From: Paenibacillus arenilitoris
GTDB lineage: Bacteria; Bacillota; Bacilli; Paenibacillales; Paenibacillaceae
DNA length: 64,000 nt
Direction: 5' to 3'
Assembly: GCF_014705655.1 (NCBI RefSeq)
Contig: NZ_JACXIY010000018.1
Coordinates: 116,106-180,105 of the forward strand
Shown here: positions 1-8,162 of the stretch, piece by piece
Numbering within the stretch: position 1 is the first letter of the stretch
Layout: the number at the start of each line of letters is the position of its first letter
Notes under the pieces: generated by a model
Seen by the model: the letters and a program-made list of their open reading frames with translations, nothing else
Told to the model about the DNA's origin: nothing
Database searches by the model: none
Translations under genes and position numbers: made by a program

Positions 1-43
1 CGGCAAATGACGAATAGAAGCGGCGGTGCTAGTCGGTTATCCC

Positions 44-1417
44 CTATGCACCGCCGCGCGCCGCGAGCTCGCACGTCCGCTTCGCAAGCTGCGAGATCGG
101 CGTCAGCCCGAAGCCGTCGACGCCGGATAGAATCAGATCGTTCAGCGGTTGAACCCACGCCTCCGGCAGCGCTTCGGCGCCCAGCTGCATCCCGACGACG
201 GAGCCCGACGTCGCCGCGTTGCAATCCGTGTCGAAGCCGGCGGCGGCGGCCATGCCGATCGTTCGCTCGAGATCGCCGCCGCCGTACAGCAGCGAGACCG
301 CCACGATCATCGCGTTCGAAATCGTATGGCACCAATGATGGGGATCGCCCTCGTCGTATTTCCGGTGAATCCGGTCGATCGCTTCTTCGTGGACGACCTC
401 TTCGCGGCGCCAATGCAGCACCGTGCGAATTTCCGCGGAGAGCCGGGATGCCGCTGGAATTTGCCCAAGTCCGGCCAGAATGACCTCCTCCATGTCGTTC
501 GTGACGGCCGCGGCCGCCAGCATGGCGGCGACCCACATCGCGCCGTATATCCCGTTCTTCTCGTGGGATATCGACGCGTCGCGCCAAGCCATCTCCGCGG
601 CCAGCTCCGCGTCGCCCGGATTGATATAGCCGTAGAAGTCCGCCCTGATCTGCGCGCCGATCCATTCGCGGTATGCGTTCCGGTAACCGGCAGAGCGCGG
701 CGGGTCGATGCCGTTCATCAGATTTCGATAGGCGATTCTTTCAGCCGTGCAGGTACGAAGGGCGGGCAGCCAGGTGAGCCAAGCCTCGGCAACGTCGTCC
801 GGGGTGAACGACTCGCCGTATTTTTCGAGAACGGCGAGCGCGATGATCGTGTAGTTCATGTCGTCGTCTTCTACCATGTGCCTCACGTTATTGATCCAGC
901 TTACGCACGGATTGCCGTATGAACCGCCTTCGTCCTTGACGCCGTATTTGTCGGCGATGCCGCGGTCGATCGCGGACGACAAATAACGCCGGATCGGATA
1001 ATTGTCCGTCTCCCCGAGCAATCCGGCGATCCGCTCCCTGCGCCAGCCTTCGATCGGCTGCCCGAGCAGGCAGCCCGCCGAGCGTCCGAGCCACGCCCCG
1101 TACAGCTTATCTTCGAGCGCCGGTCCTGCCGGCAGCGGGGCGGCAAGCTTCGCCGCGGGCGGCCTTTCGGCCCGGATGCCCGCAAGGTCCGAGGGCTCGG
1201 CGAACGGATAATCCGGACGCATCGGCATGTTTCTCATTTCGTCAAGGTATTCCGCCGCCAGCGCTTCCCGTTCCGGATCGCCAGGCGTCATGGCCGCTAG
1301 CCGTCCGTAATGGGCCTCGATCGCTTCGCTCAGCGCTCGCCCCTCGTCGATTCCTTGCTGCCTCTCGATCGCGAAGTGGCCCTCGTATTGCAAATAGTGG
1401 TACGCGGAAGCTTTCAT
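44..1417 (-). CDS. ADP-ribosylglycohydrolase-family protein
   Basis: A 457-residue protein. Family members remove ADP-ribose or related groups from proteins or small molecules using a pair of metal ions held by acidic residues. The family core starts near residue 102 (KLYGAWLGRSAGCLLGQPIEG). Two acidic metal-site motifs are visible: EDDDMNY at 183-189 and GFDTDCNAA at 394-402. About 100 residues in front of the core are not part of the family fold and are unassigned. The ATG start has a strong GGGAGGAGG site. It is the last gene of a leftward operon with a PhnP-like hydrolase, a sugar isomerase-like protein and an unknown barrel protein. I infer cleavage of a glycosidic or ribosyl bond on a small metabolite rather than protein de-ADP-ribosylation. 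The substrate is unknown. Confidence 0.85.
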   Translation of the reverse strand: MKASAYHYLQYEGHFAIERQQGIDEGRALSEAIEAHYGRLAAMTPGDPEREALAAEYLDEMRNMPMRPDYPFAEPSDLAGIRAERPPAAKLAAPLPAGPALEDKLYGAWLGRSAGCLLGQPIEGWRRERIAGLLGETDNYPIRRYLSSAIDRGIADKYGVKDEGGSYGNPCVSWINNVRHMVEDDDMNYTIIALAVLEKYGESFTPDDVAEAWLTWLPALRTCTAERIAYRNLMNGIDPPRSAGYRNAYREWIGAQIRADFYGYINPGDAELAAEMAWRDASISHEKNGIYGAMWVAAMLAAAAVTNDMEEVILAGLGQIPAASRLSAEIRTVLHWRREEVVHEEAIDRIHRKYDEGDPHHWCHTISNAMIVAVSLLYGGGDLERTIGMAAAAGFDTDCNAATSGSVVGMQLGAEALPEAWVQPLNDLILSGVDGFGLTPISQLAKRTCELAARGGA

Positions 1418-1441
1418 AACCCCTGCCTCCTCCCTATTCCG

Positions 1442-2254
1442 TCAAATCGTCAAAACCATCCCGTCATAAGCGGCGATAATGTGCTCGGTACCCAAAATCC
1501 GCGTCAAGTCGTCATGCTGCAGGCCGATGTTATGGGAAAAATGAGTCGCGACGACTTTGCTGTTGCCGCACAGCGCGCCGGCCTTCGCCAACCGGTCGCG
1601 AATGCCGATCACCGCTTCGATGTTGAGATGGCCTCCCGTAAACGGCAAATTGCCGTTCGTGCAATCCAATATCGCCGCGTCCAGACTCGTTGTCTCCAGT
1701 CGCTCCCACGTCTCCTCGGGCAGCAGGCCCGTATCGTGACCGTAGAAGACGCGCTTGCCGTCCTTCTCGATCAGATAAAGGAGGCAGGTTTCGTCCTGGT
1801 CGTGATTGGCCGGCAGCGCAGTCACTTTCGCGGTGCCCGTGTCGACGGTCTGGAACGGCGAGATGCGGCTGATCGCGAGCCGCTCCGGATCCGGCCTTCC
1901 CACCGCCTCTCTGCATTTCCGGACGACGGCGTCATGGCCGTACACGCGAAGCGGCCCATCCAGCCCGTGGGCGAACACGGGAAGCCGCATGGCCAAATCC
2001 TCCGCGCGGAGATGGTCCATGTGCGTATGCGTAATAAACAAATCGCTCACCAGCGCCAGATCGATGCCGTCGCGCAGCACGTGAAGAAGCGTATCGGGCG
2101 GAAAATCGATCTTCAGCACGCCGTCGACGATGGCGGAGCTTCGGGTCCGGACGTTGCGTCCGCCCAGCCGCCGGGCTTTCCGGCAATGCGCGCAGCGGCA
2201 AAACAAGGCGGGAAAGCCTTCCGCGGCAGCCGTTCCGAGAAAATGGATGTCCAA
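1442..2254 (-). CDS. PhnP-like metallo-beta-lactamase-fold hydrolase
   Basis: A 270-residue metallo-beta-lactamase-fold protein. The metal motif HTHMDH is at 76-81. The N-terminal GTAAAEGFPALFCRCAHC, with Cys 19, 21 and 24 followed by an RTRSS stretch, is the pattern of PhnP, a cyclic phosphodiesterase that acts late in phosphonate ribose metabolism. Further His and Asp residues (NHDQDE, YGHDTG, THFSHN) fit the remaining ligands. The start is TTG, preceded by AGGAGA at a rather long spacing; an ATG just upstream lies in another frame. It is third in the leftward operon, 22 bases after the isomerase-like gene. With an ADP-ribosylglycohydrolase-like neighbour, action on a ribosyl or sugar phosphodiester is plausible but unproved. 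Other phn genes are absent, so it is not called phnP. Confidence 0.85.
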   Translation of the reverse strand: MDIHFLGTAAAEGFPALFCRCAHCRKARRLGGRNVRTRSSAIVDGVLKIDFPPDTLLHVLRDGIDLALVSDLFITHTHMDHLRAEDLAMRLPVFAHGLDGPLRVYGHDAVVRKCREAVGRPDPERLAISRISPFQTVDTGTAKVTALPANHDQDETCLLYLIEKDGKRVFYGHDTGLLPEETWERLETTSLDAAILDCTNGNLPFTGGHLNIEAVIGIRDRLAKAGALCGNSKVVATHFSHNIGLQHDDLTRILGTEHIIAAYDGMVLTI

Positions 2255-2276
2255 TCTTCGTCATGTCTCCTCTCTT

Positions 2277-3119
2277 CTACAAAGCGGCAACGAGCTTCTC
2301 GACATGGGCCAATGCCTTAAGCGATCCGAGCTTCGGCTCCTCGTCGCCTTCGAATTCGACCGACAGCCAGCCGCCGTAACCCGCTTCCTTCAGCTTCGAG
2401 AAAATATAGGCCAGATCGACTTCGCCTTCGCCGGCGATTTTGCCGAGAAACAGCTCTCCCGTAAGCCCCCTGATTACCGCCCCCCTCGTGCCTTCCTCCG
2501 CCTTCGCAAAATCTTTGACGTGCACATGCTGGGCAAAGTGCTTCAGCTCGTCGACGGCGTCGCGCGGGCTTTGGCCGACGAGCAGGAAATTGCCGGTATC
2601 GAACGTGCTGCGGAGCGCATTCGAACCAACCTGTTCAATAATGGCGTTCACCTGGTCGCTTCGTCCGGCGAACAGCCCGTGGTTTTCCAGACATAGAACG
2701 ACTCCCTTCCGCTCCGCGTATTCGGCGGCCCGGCTGAGGCCGTCGATGACGTAGGCCAGCCCTTGCTCGTAGGAGATCGAATCGCCGTGAACATCGCCCG
2801 AGAACACGCGAACGACCTTCGCTCCGAAGTGAACCGCGGCATCGACCGCGTCCGTCACCTCCTTCACCTGCGCCTCGCGCTCCCTTTCGTCCGCCGCGAT
2901 GAAATTGTTGCACGCGCAGAAGCAGGCGACCTTGAGCCCGTATCGGGCAAGCGCCTCGTCAATCCGGGGAATGTCCCGTTCCTTGTCCTTCCAGAAGCAG
3001 CTGAGCAGCTCCACCCCGCTAGCGCCCGCTTCGGCCGCGAATCCGAGAAAATCGACCGTGTCCCACGTGCCGTCATACCAATATTTATGCACGCTCCACA
3101 TGCTTAGACTAACGTTCAA
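2277..3119 (-). CDS. sugar phosphate isomerase/epimerase family TIM barrel
   Basis: A xylose-isomerase-like TIM barrel of about 280 residues. Family members (inositol catabolism enzymes, tagatose or hydroxypyruvate epimerases) interconvert sugars using a divalent metal. The sequence begins LNVSLSMWSVHKYW and contains the metal-type motifs CLENHG, STFDTGNF, HVHVKDF and SVEFEGDEE. I chose the TTG at 3119 because GGGGAG lies ten bases upstream and family proteins begin at this strand. An ATG at 3188, overlapping the stop of the upstream gene, would add 23 residues of unlikely sequence. It is second in the leftward operon. The substrate cannot be read from sequence. Confidence 0.85.
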   Translation of the reverse strand: MNVSLSMWSVHKYWYDGTWDTVDFLGFAAEAGASGVELLSCFWKDKERDIPRIDEALARYGLKVACFCACNNFIAADEREREAQVKEVTDAVDAAVHFGAKVVRVFSGDVHGDSISYEQGLAYVIDGLSRAAEYAERKGVVLCLENHGLFAGRSDQVNAIIEQVGSNALRSTFDTGNFLLVGQSPRDAVDELKHFAQHVHVKDFAKAEEGTRGAVIRGLTGELFLGKIAGEGEVDLAYIFSKLKEAGYGGWLSVEFEGDEEPKLGSLKALAHVEKLVAAL

Positions 3120-3180
3120 CGCCTTCACGCTCCCCGAAATGTTATCGTTCGAACTTGGCCTTGCCGCTTCCCCGCGTTCC

Positions 3181-4557
3181 CTATTCATCCGTTCCCGGAA
3201 CCGGACATGTCGTTCCGGCCGAGATCGTATTCGCGCGCTTCTCCTTGAACAGCCATTTGTCCGGCGCGTCCCGGATCCCTCGCAGCTCGATTTGCAGCGG
3301 CTTCGGCGGCAGCTGTCCCGAGCGGAGACGGAGACGGTTGCCGTCCACCTCGATCGCGTCCCATCGCACCGGGACAAGGCGACCGTCGTCCATCACCCGA
3401 TAGTTGCCGGCGCTTGCCGCCGACCGCTCGTCGATCCGTTTGTTGAAGGTCACGACGATCTCTTCCTTCGATGGGCGGGTGCAGCCGAGCGGCGCCGGCT
3501 TCTCTTCGTACATATAGCCGCCGGTATGATACTCGTACGCCGTCCATGACGAGAAGCCGAGCTTCGATGCCGTCTCGCTGAATCCGCTCAGCCAGCGCCC
3601 CCCTTTGACCATATGCCTGGCCGAGCCGATATCGGCTTGCACCGATAAGGGCAGATCCGGGAATTGCGCTCGCAGCTCGTCGATGAACGGTTGATAGCGC
3701 GTCACGTAATCCGCCGGAAGATCCGCCCGCGTCCAGTCCGGCCAATGCGTTTGCAGCACGTGCATATCCGGTCTCACGCGGGCGACCATCGCGGCGGCGT
3801 CGAGCCCTTGCTCCTCCCGCAGGCGCCGAATGCTGTCCGGCCCGGCGTCGATCGCCAGCGACCATGTGGCGACGGCGATGCCCGGCCTCGCCTCCCGGAC
3901 GCCTCCTCTCCCGTTAATGAGCTCGTCCAGGAAGCCGTTCACCGCCTCGACGCGGAAATCGACCCATTTGCGGTACGTCTCCACGCTTCGCAAATAATAG
4001 TCCGGCGAGCCGGCGTTGACGAAGTCGGGCATCTCGAGACCGTGCCTATCGCGGAATGCCGCTTGCGCGAGCGGGCCGACGTCGCCGTATACGCCTCGCT
4101 TTATGCCGCCCCACTCCGGAAAGTACGGCTCCGCGATCTCGATGCCGTCGAACGGGTACTCCGCCGCCAGCCGGGCAAGCGCCGCTTTTTTCCACGCCAC
4201 ATACCGTACGCTGAACGGCGACAGCCGCTCGAAGCCGTCGTTCGTTTCCTTCAGCAGCCTCATCTTCCAAGAAGGCCAATCGCTCGGAAACCGGTCGGTC
4301 GAGAATGTGCCGTTGCCGATCGCCATCGCCCATACCGGCATCCCCCTCCGGTGAAAGGCATCGATAAGCTTCTCTTGAATGACGTGCTCGTTCACGACGA
4401 AATAATGGACGCTCCTGAAGCCCGCGAGCTCGATTTCTTCGGCGATGCTATCCGGCGTCCGCCCTCCGTAATAAGGAAACGAAGGATCGATCTGGATGCT
4501 CGGGCCATAAAACGGCCGGCTCAGGGAGCTTCCCACGCCTTGGAACCAAATAGACAA
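3181..4557 (-). CDS. uncharacterised glycosidase-like barrel protein with C-terminal beta domain
   Basis: About 458 residues, not confidently assigned. Residues 1 to about 360 read like a (beta/alpha)-barrel of glycosidase type: repeated beta-strand and helix spacing, acidic strand ends such as FDGIEIAEPYFPEWGG, and aromatic-rich ends (THWPDW, WTAYEYHTGGY). The last about 90 residues (EEIVVTFNKRID through LQIELRGIRD) resemble an SbsA-type immunoglobulin-like beta domain. No signal peptide is visible, so it is probably cytoplasmic. The TTG start at 4557 follows AAAGGAGGAG at ideal spacing; an in-frame ATG 45 bases upstream lacks such a site. It is first in the operon, downstream of a good sigma-A promoter. 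Operon context suggests action on a sugar derivative. Confidence 0.7.
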   Translation of the reverse strand: MSIWFQGVGSSLSRPFYGPSIQIDPSFPYYGGRTPDSIAEEIELAGFRSVHYFVVNEHVIQEKLIDAFHRRGMPVWAMAIGNGTFSTDRFPSDWPSWKMRLLKETNDGFERLSPFSVRYVAWKKAALARLAAEYPFDGIEIAEPYFPEWGGIKRGVYGDVGPLAQAAFRDRHGLEMPDFVNAGSPDYYLRSVETYRKWVDFRVEAVNGFLDELINGRGGVREARPGIAVATWSLAIDAGPDSIRRLREEQGLDAAAMVARVRPDMHVLQTHWPDWTRADLPADYVTRYQPFIDELRAQFPDLPLSVQADIGSARHMVKGGRWLSGFSETASKLGFSSWTAYEYHTGGYMYEEKPAPLGCTRPSKEEIVVTFNKRIDERSAASAGNYRVMDDGRLVPVRWDAIEVDGNRLRLRSGQLPPKPLQIELRGIRDAPDKWLFKEKRANTISAGTTCPVPGTDE

Positions 4558-4666
4558 TCGAAGCTCCTCCTTTCCCGGCTTTTCCGTCTGGATAACCGGC
4601 AAATAAAAAATAGTTCCGTGATATTATCGATAAATAAAAAAATATTCCTGACTATCGTATTGCTGT

Positions 4667-4695
4667 ATAATAGAAATCATTCATCATCTTTCCAA
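4667..4695 (-). promoter_or_regulatory. sigma-A promoter of the 4557-44 operon
   Basis: On the minus strand TTGGAA (4690-4695) and TATTAT (4667-4672) are 17 bases apart, about 110 bases upstream of the TTG start at 4557. The -10 overlaps a TATAAT on the plus strand (4666-4671) that could serve the divergent DUF4127 gene, although no good plus-strand -35 is seen. Confidence 0.6.
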
Positions 4696-4710
4696 TATGG
4701 AGGTCATCGC

Positions 4711-6279
4711 ATGAGTAAAATCGTTTACTTGCCGCTAGACGAACGTCCATGCAACGCGAAGTATCCGAAGATGATTGCCGCCATCACCGACCTTGCGCTG
4801 GTCGCGCCGCCGGCAGCGCTGCTCGGCGCCAAGAAACGGCCCGCCGCGTTCGAGGGGCTCGCTCGCTGGCTGTCCGCGGAGGCGGAAAGAGCAGACTACC
4901 TGATCGTCTCGGCCGATATGCTCGTATATGGCGGCATCGTGCCTTCGCGCCTGCACCAGCTGCCGTATGCGGAATGCGCCGCGCGGCTGTCGGTACTGAA
5001 GGAATTGAAGCGGCGCAATCCGGCGCTCCGCATTTATGCCTTCAGCCTCATCATGCGGGCGCCGGCGTACGACAGCAGCGACGAAGAACCCGACTACTAC
5101 GAGCATTACGGGCAAGCGATATGCAGGTACGGCTGGCTGGAGGACAAACAAGCCGCCGCGCCGCCCGGCGAAGAGGAACGGCTGGAGCGGGAGCGTCTGC
5201 TCGCCCGCATCCCGCAGGAGGTACTTGGCGACTTCCTCCGGCGGCGCGCGACGAATGCCCGGATCAACGAGCTTGCAATCGAATTCGTGAAGGAAGGCGT
5301 CATCGACCAATTGATCATTCCGCTCGACGACAACGCCGAATACGGCTTCAGTCCGATGGAGCAGCGGAACCTGCTCTTCGCCGTCGAGCGCGGCAACCTG
5401 ATGGACCGCGTGCTCATCCATCCCGGCGCCGACGAAGTCGGCTGCATTCTGTTCGCCAAAGTGTTCTGCGAAGTGAAGCAATATCAGCCCGAAGCGTGCG
5501 TCCGCTACTCTTCGACGCGGGGGCCGGCCATCATTCCGAAATACGAAGACCGCAGCCTGAACGAGAGCGTCAAATCCCACTTGAACGCGGGAGGCGCCTT
5601 CATGGGCGACAGCGCCCATACGGCCGACTTCGTGCTGATGGTCCACTCGCCGCCCGTCTCCCAGCAGGACGTCGCCGAATCGCCCAATCCGTTCGCCAGA
5701 CGCCACCGCGCCTATTATTCCGAGGTGCATACGGCGGAATTCGTAACGGCGCTGGACGCGCTGTCCCGCAGAGGGCATCTCGTCGCGCTTGCCGACGTCG
5801 CGTCCTGCAACGGCGCGGATCATGCGCTCATGCAGCTGCTCGCGAAGAAGAACCTGCTGCGGCGGCTGACGGCGTACGCCGGCTGGAACACGTCCGGGAA
5901 CACGCTCGGCACCGTCGTTTCGCACGCCATCGTCGCTTCCTATTACCGCAGGTCTCCTTCCCGTCCCGCCCACAGCGACGCGATGAGCGATCGTTTCCGG
6001 CTATACCGGTTCATCGAGGACTGGGGCTATCAGACGCTCGCGCGCCAGCAGATCGCCGCTCATTTGCCCGAGCTCGGAGGCAACTACTTCCAAATCGGCC
6101 ATATCCGGGAGCGGGTGTCGCAGCTCGTCACCGATAAGCTTCGCCGTTTCTGCACCGACTTCCTGGGCGAAGCGGCCGGCGGCGCGGCAGACGGCTTAAG
6201 CGCCGATCTCCCCTGGAACCGCATGTTCGAAGTCGATTTGACGCTGGGGCAGGATGGACCCGTGCGCGACGGGCGCTAG
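4711..6279 (+). CDS. DUF4127 family protein
   Basis: A 522-residue protein of the DUF4127 family, whose function is not established. The N-terminal signature YLPLDERPCN (residues 5-14) is diagnostic. Other conserved-looking stretches are IVSADMLVYGGIVPSR, SLIMRAP, LDDNAEYGFSP, HPGADEVG and DVASCNGADHALM, with many Asp/Asn/His residues suggesting a metal-dependent enzyme. No signal peptide is seen. The ATG at 4711 has GGAGG seven bases upstream; the frame is open much further upstream, but that reading is the antisense of the neighbouring gene. It diverges from the 4557-44 operon with overlapping -10 elements and ends four bases into the stop of the convergent oxidoreductase. Its position between two sugar operons suggests carbohydrate metabolism. 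Confidence 0.85.
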   Translation: MSKIVYLPLDERPCNAKYPKMIAAITDLALVAPPAALLGAKKRPAAFEGLARWLSAEAERADYLIVSADMLVYGGIVPSRLHQLPYAECAARLSVLKELKRRNPALRIYAFSLIMRAPAYDSSDEEPDYYEHYGQAICRYGWLEDKQAAAPPGEEERLERERLLARIPQEVLGDFLRRRATNARINELAIEFVKEGVIDQLIIPLDDNAEYGFSPMEQRNLLFAVERGNLMDRVLIHPGADEVGCILFAKVFCEVKQYQPEACVRYSSTRGPAIIPKYEDRSLNESVKSHLNAGGAFMGDSAHTADFVLMVHSPPVSQQDVAESPNPFARRHRAYYSEVHTAEFVTALDALSRRGHLVALADVASCNGADHALMQLLAKKNLLRRLTAYAGWNTSGNTLGTVVSHAIVASYYRRSPSRPAHSDAMSDRFRLYRFIEDWGYQTLARQQIAAHLPELGGNYFQIGHIRERVSQLVTDKLRRFCTDFLGEAAGGAADGLSADLPWNRMFEVDLTLGQDGPVRDGR

Positions 6280-7337
6280 TCGAAATAAATTTCCCGTTTC
6301 TTCTCGGCGGATTCATAGATGCCGCAAAGCATCTTCATGACCTCGAGACCGTCCTCGACGGGACTGAGCGTCTCCTTCCTGCCGAGGCAGCTGTCGATGA
6401 AGTGGTTGATCTCGCTTTGGAAGCCGCTTGCGAAGTCAAACCCGAGCTGGTCGACCTGGGGCGTAACGTTGAGAATGGTGTCGTGCTGCTCGGAAACGAT
6501 GAACAGCCCGGGCTCGATTTCCGCCCCGCCCTTGTCGCCGAACAATTTGACCGTCATTTCATCCTGCTTCGCATGCAGCGTAAAGCTGACGTCCACGACG
6601 AGGGAAGCCCCGTTGTTGAAGCGAATGATCGCATTGGCGAGATCCTCGACCGTGTTTTTGGCCGAATCGTAATCCGACGCCTTATAGAACGACAGATTGT
6701 TAATGTTGGCGCGGTTGCCGAGCCGATTGTAGGCGTTGCCGCTAATCGACCTCACCTTCGGCTTGCCCATCAAATACCAGCACAAATCGATGATGTGCAC
6801 GCCGAGGTCGATCAACGGGCCGCCGCCCGATCTTTCCTTATCCGAGAACCAGCCGCCGGGGTTGCCGAGCCGACGAAGACAGCTTGCCTTGGCGTAATAA
6901 ATGTCGCCGAGCTCCCCCGCTTCGATGAACCGCCTTAAAAGCGCCGTGTTCGCCCCGTAACGTCTGACGAAGCCGACCTGCAGCACCTTGCCGCTCCGCA
7001 GCGCCGCCTGCTTCACCTTCTCCGCTTCTTCCACCGTTTTGCAAAGCGGCTTCTCGACAAGCACGTGCTTCCCGGCTTCCGCGGCCGCGATGCTGATTTC
7101 GGCATGCGAATTGTTCCACGTGCAGATGCTCACGGCATCGATGGCGGGATCGGCCAGCAGCTCGCGGTAATCGGCGAACGTCTTCTCCGCGCCGTACGCC
7201 GCGGCTTTCGTCCTTGCCCGTTCTTCGTTCAAATCGCATATCGCGTAGATGTCAACCTCCGGATTGCGCGCATAGGAACTGAGATGAATGTCCGATATCG
7301 AACCTGCTCCGATTACGCCGACCTTAACTTTGCTCAT
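6276..7337 (-). CDS. Gfo/Idh/MocA family NAD(P)-dependent oxidoreductase
   Basis: A 353-residue dehydrogenase. The N-terminal Rossmann fold shows GVIGAGSISDIH (residues 7-18), and the family motif EKPLCKT follows near residue 95. The C-terminal domain carries the family's catalytic region (GGPLIDLGVHIIDLCWYLMG), with Asp and His in the expected spacing. Members oxidise or reduce sugars, inositols and amino sugars. The ATG start follows GGGGAGAAGG. It is the last gene of the long operon and lies about 125 bases after the NanE-like gene, with a hairpin between them. In this context an amino-sugar or uronate derivative is the likely substrate. Its stop codon overlaps that of the convergent DUF4127 gene, so no terminator separates the two. 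Confidence 0.9.
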   Translation of the reverse strand: MSKVKVGVIGAGSISDIHLSSYARNPEVDIYAICDLNEERARTKAAAYGAEKTFADYRELLADPAIDAVSICTWNNSHAEISIAAAEAGKHVLVEKPLCKTVEEAEKVKQAALRSGKVLQVGFVRRYGANTALLRRFIEAGELGDIYYAKASCLRRLGNPGGWFSDKERSGGGPLIDLGVHIIDLCWYLMGKPKVRSISGNAYNRLGNRANINNLSFYKASDYDSAKNTVEDLANAIIRFNNGASLVVDVSFTLHAKQDEMTVKLFGDKGGAEIEPGLFIVSEQHDTILNVTPQVDQLGFDFASGFQSEINHFIDSCLGRKETLSPVEDGLEVMKMLCGIYESAEKKREIYFD

Positions 7338-7404
7338 TTAAGCCTTCTCCCCTTTATGAACGAATGGATCCGATCGTAGACGTCCCGCCTCGACGGATCG
7401 GTTG

Positions 7405-7425
7405 CGCACGCCGCATCGGCGTGCG
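7405..7425 (-). other. intercistronic hairpin before the oxidoreductase gene
   Basis: A perfect nine-base inverted repeat (CGCACGCCG / CGGCGTGCG) with a three-base loop, without a T-run. It lies in the 126-base gap between the NanE-like gene and the last gene of the operon. It may stabilise the 3' end of the upstream message or lower expression of the last gene. Confidence 0.5.
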
Positions 7426-7463
7426 GCTTCACGTCCCCTCCATCGGCATCCCTCCCCTGAACG

Positions 7464-8162
7464 CTAGCTTTGCGCCTTGACCTTAAGGCGCGTAACGAAG
7501 CGCCGGACGATCTCCTGCGGCCTCGTAATCGCCGTTCCGATCACGACGGCGTGCGCGCCGGCCTCGTAACAGCGGAGGCATTCCTCGACCGTCCATATTC
7601 GGCCTTCCGCGAATACCGGCGCGCGCCCGAGCGCCGCAAGCTTGCCGATCAGCTCGAAGTCCGGCCCCGCGAGCTGCGGACTGTAAGGCGTATAGCCGGA
7701 CATCGTCGTGGAGACGACGTCGGCGCCGAGCTTCATCGCCTCCAAGCCTTCATCGAAAGTCGAGATATCCGCCATGATCGGCGTATCCGGGAAGTTCTCC
7801 TTGACGCCGGCGATCAGCCGCTCCAGCTTCTCGTTGCCCGGCCGCGCCATAGCGGTGCTGTCGATCGCCACGATGTCAGCGCCGGCGCGGACGACCTCGC
7901 TCACCTCGCGTAGCGTCGGCGTAATGTATACGTCGCTGTCGGGGTAATGCTTCTTGTACAGCCCGATGACGGGAACTTTGCACTTCTTTTTAATAAAAGC
8001 TATGTCCTGCGGCGTATTCGCCCGAATTGCCGAAGCGCCGCCCGCTTCCGCCGCGGAAGCCATCGCGGCCATCATTTCCGGGCCGTGCAGCGGCTCGTTC
8101 TCCAGCGCCTGGCAGGAAACGATGAACCCGCCCCTTAAGCTTGCGATCAACGGACGGGTCAT
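7464..8162 (-). CDS. nanE: putative N-acetylmannosamine-6-phosphate 2-epimerase
   Basis: A 232-residue TIM barrel of the NanE family, which converts N-acetylmannosamine-6-phosphate to N-acetylglucosamine-6-phosphate in sialic acid and ManNAc catabolism. Typical features are GGFIVSCQALENEPLHGPE near the N terminus, GASAIRANT, PVIGLYKK, VAIDSTAMARP, IMADISTFDEG, TTMSGYT, FAEGRIWTVEE and VVIGTAITRP. Length equals that of known NanE proteins. The ATG at 8162 overlaps the TGA of the ROK gene by four bases (ATGA), so the two are translationally coupled, as expected for kinase and epimerase of one pathway. No sialic acid lyase gene is present in the window, so free ManNAc or a ManNAc-containing glycan is the likelier source. 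Confidence 0.9.
   Translation of the reverse strand: MTRPLIASLRGGFIVSCQALENEPLHGPEMMAAMASAAEAGGASAIRANTPQDIAFIKKKCKVPVIGLYKKHYPDSDVYITPTLREVSEVVRAGADIVAIDSTAMARPGNEKLERLIAGVKENFPDTPIMADISTFDEGLEAMKLGADVVSTTMSGYTPYSPQLAGPDFELIGKLAALGRAPVFAEGRIWTVEECLRCYEAGAHAVVIGTAITRPQEIVRRFVTRLKVKAQS

Noticed and set aside
7..483. A 158-codon plus-strand frame at the window start
   Set aside because: Arg/Ser-rich shadow of the ADP-ribosylglycohydrolase-like gene.
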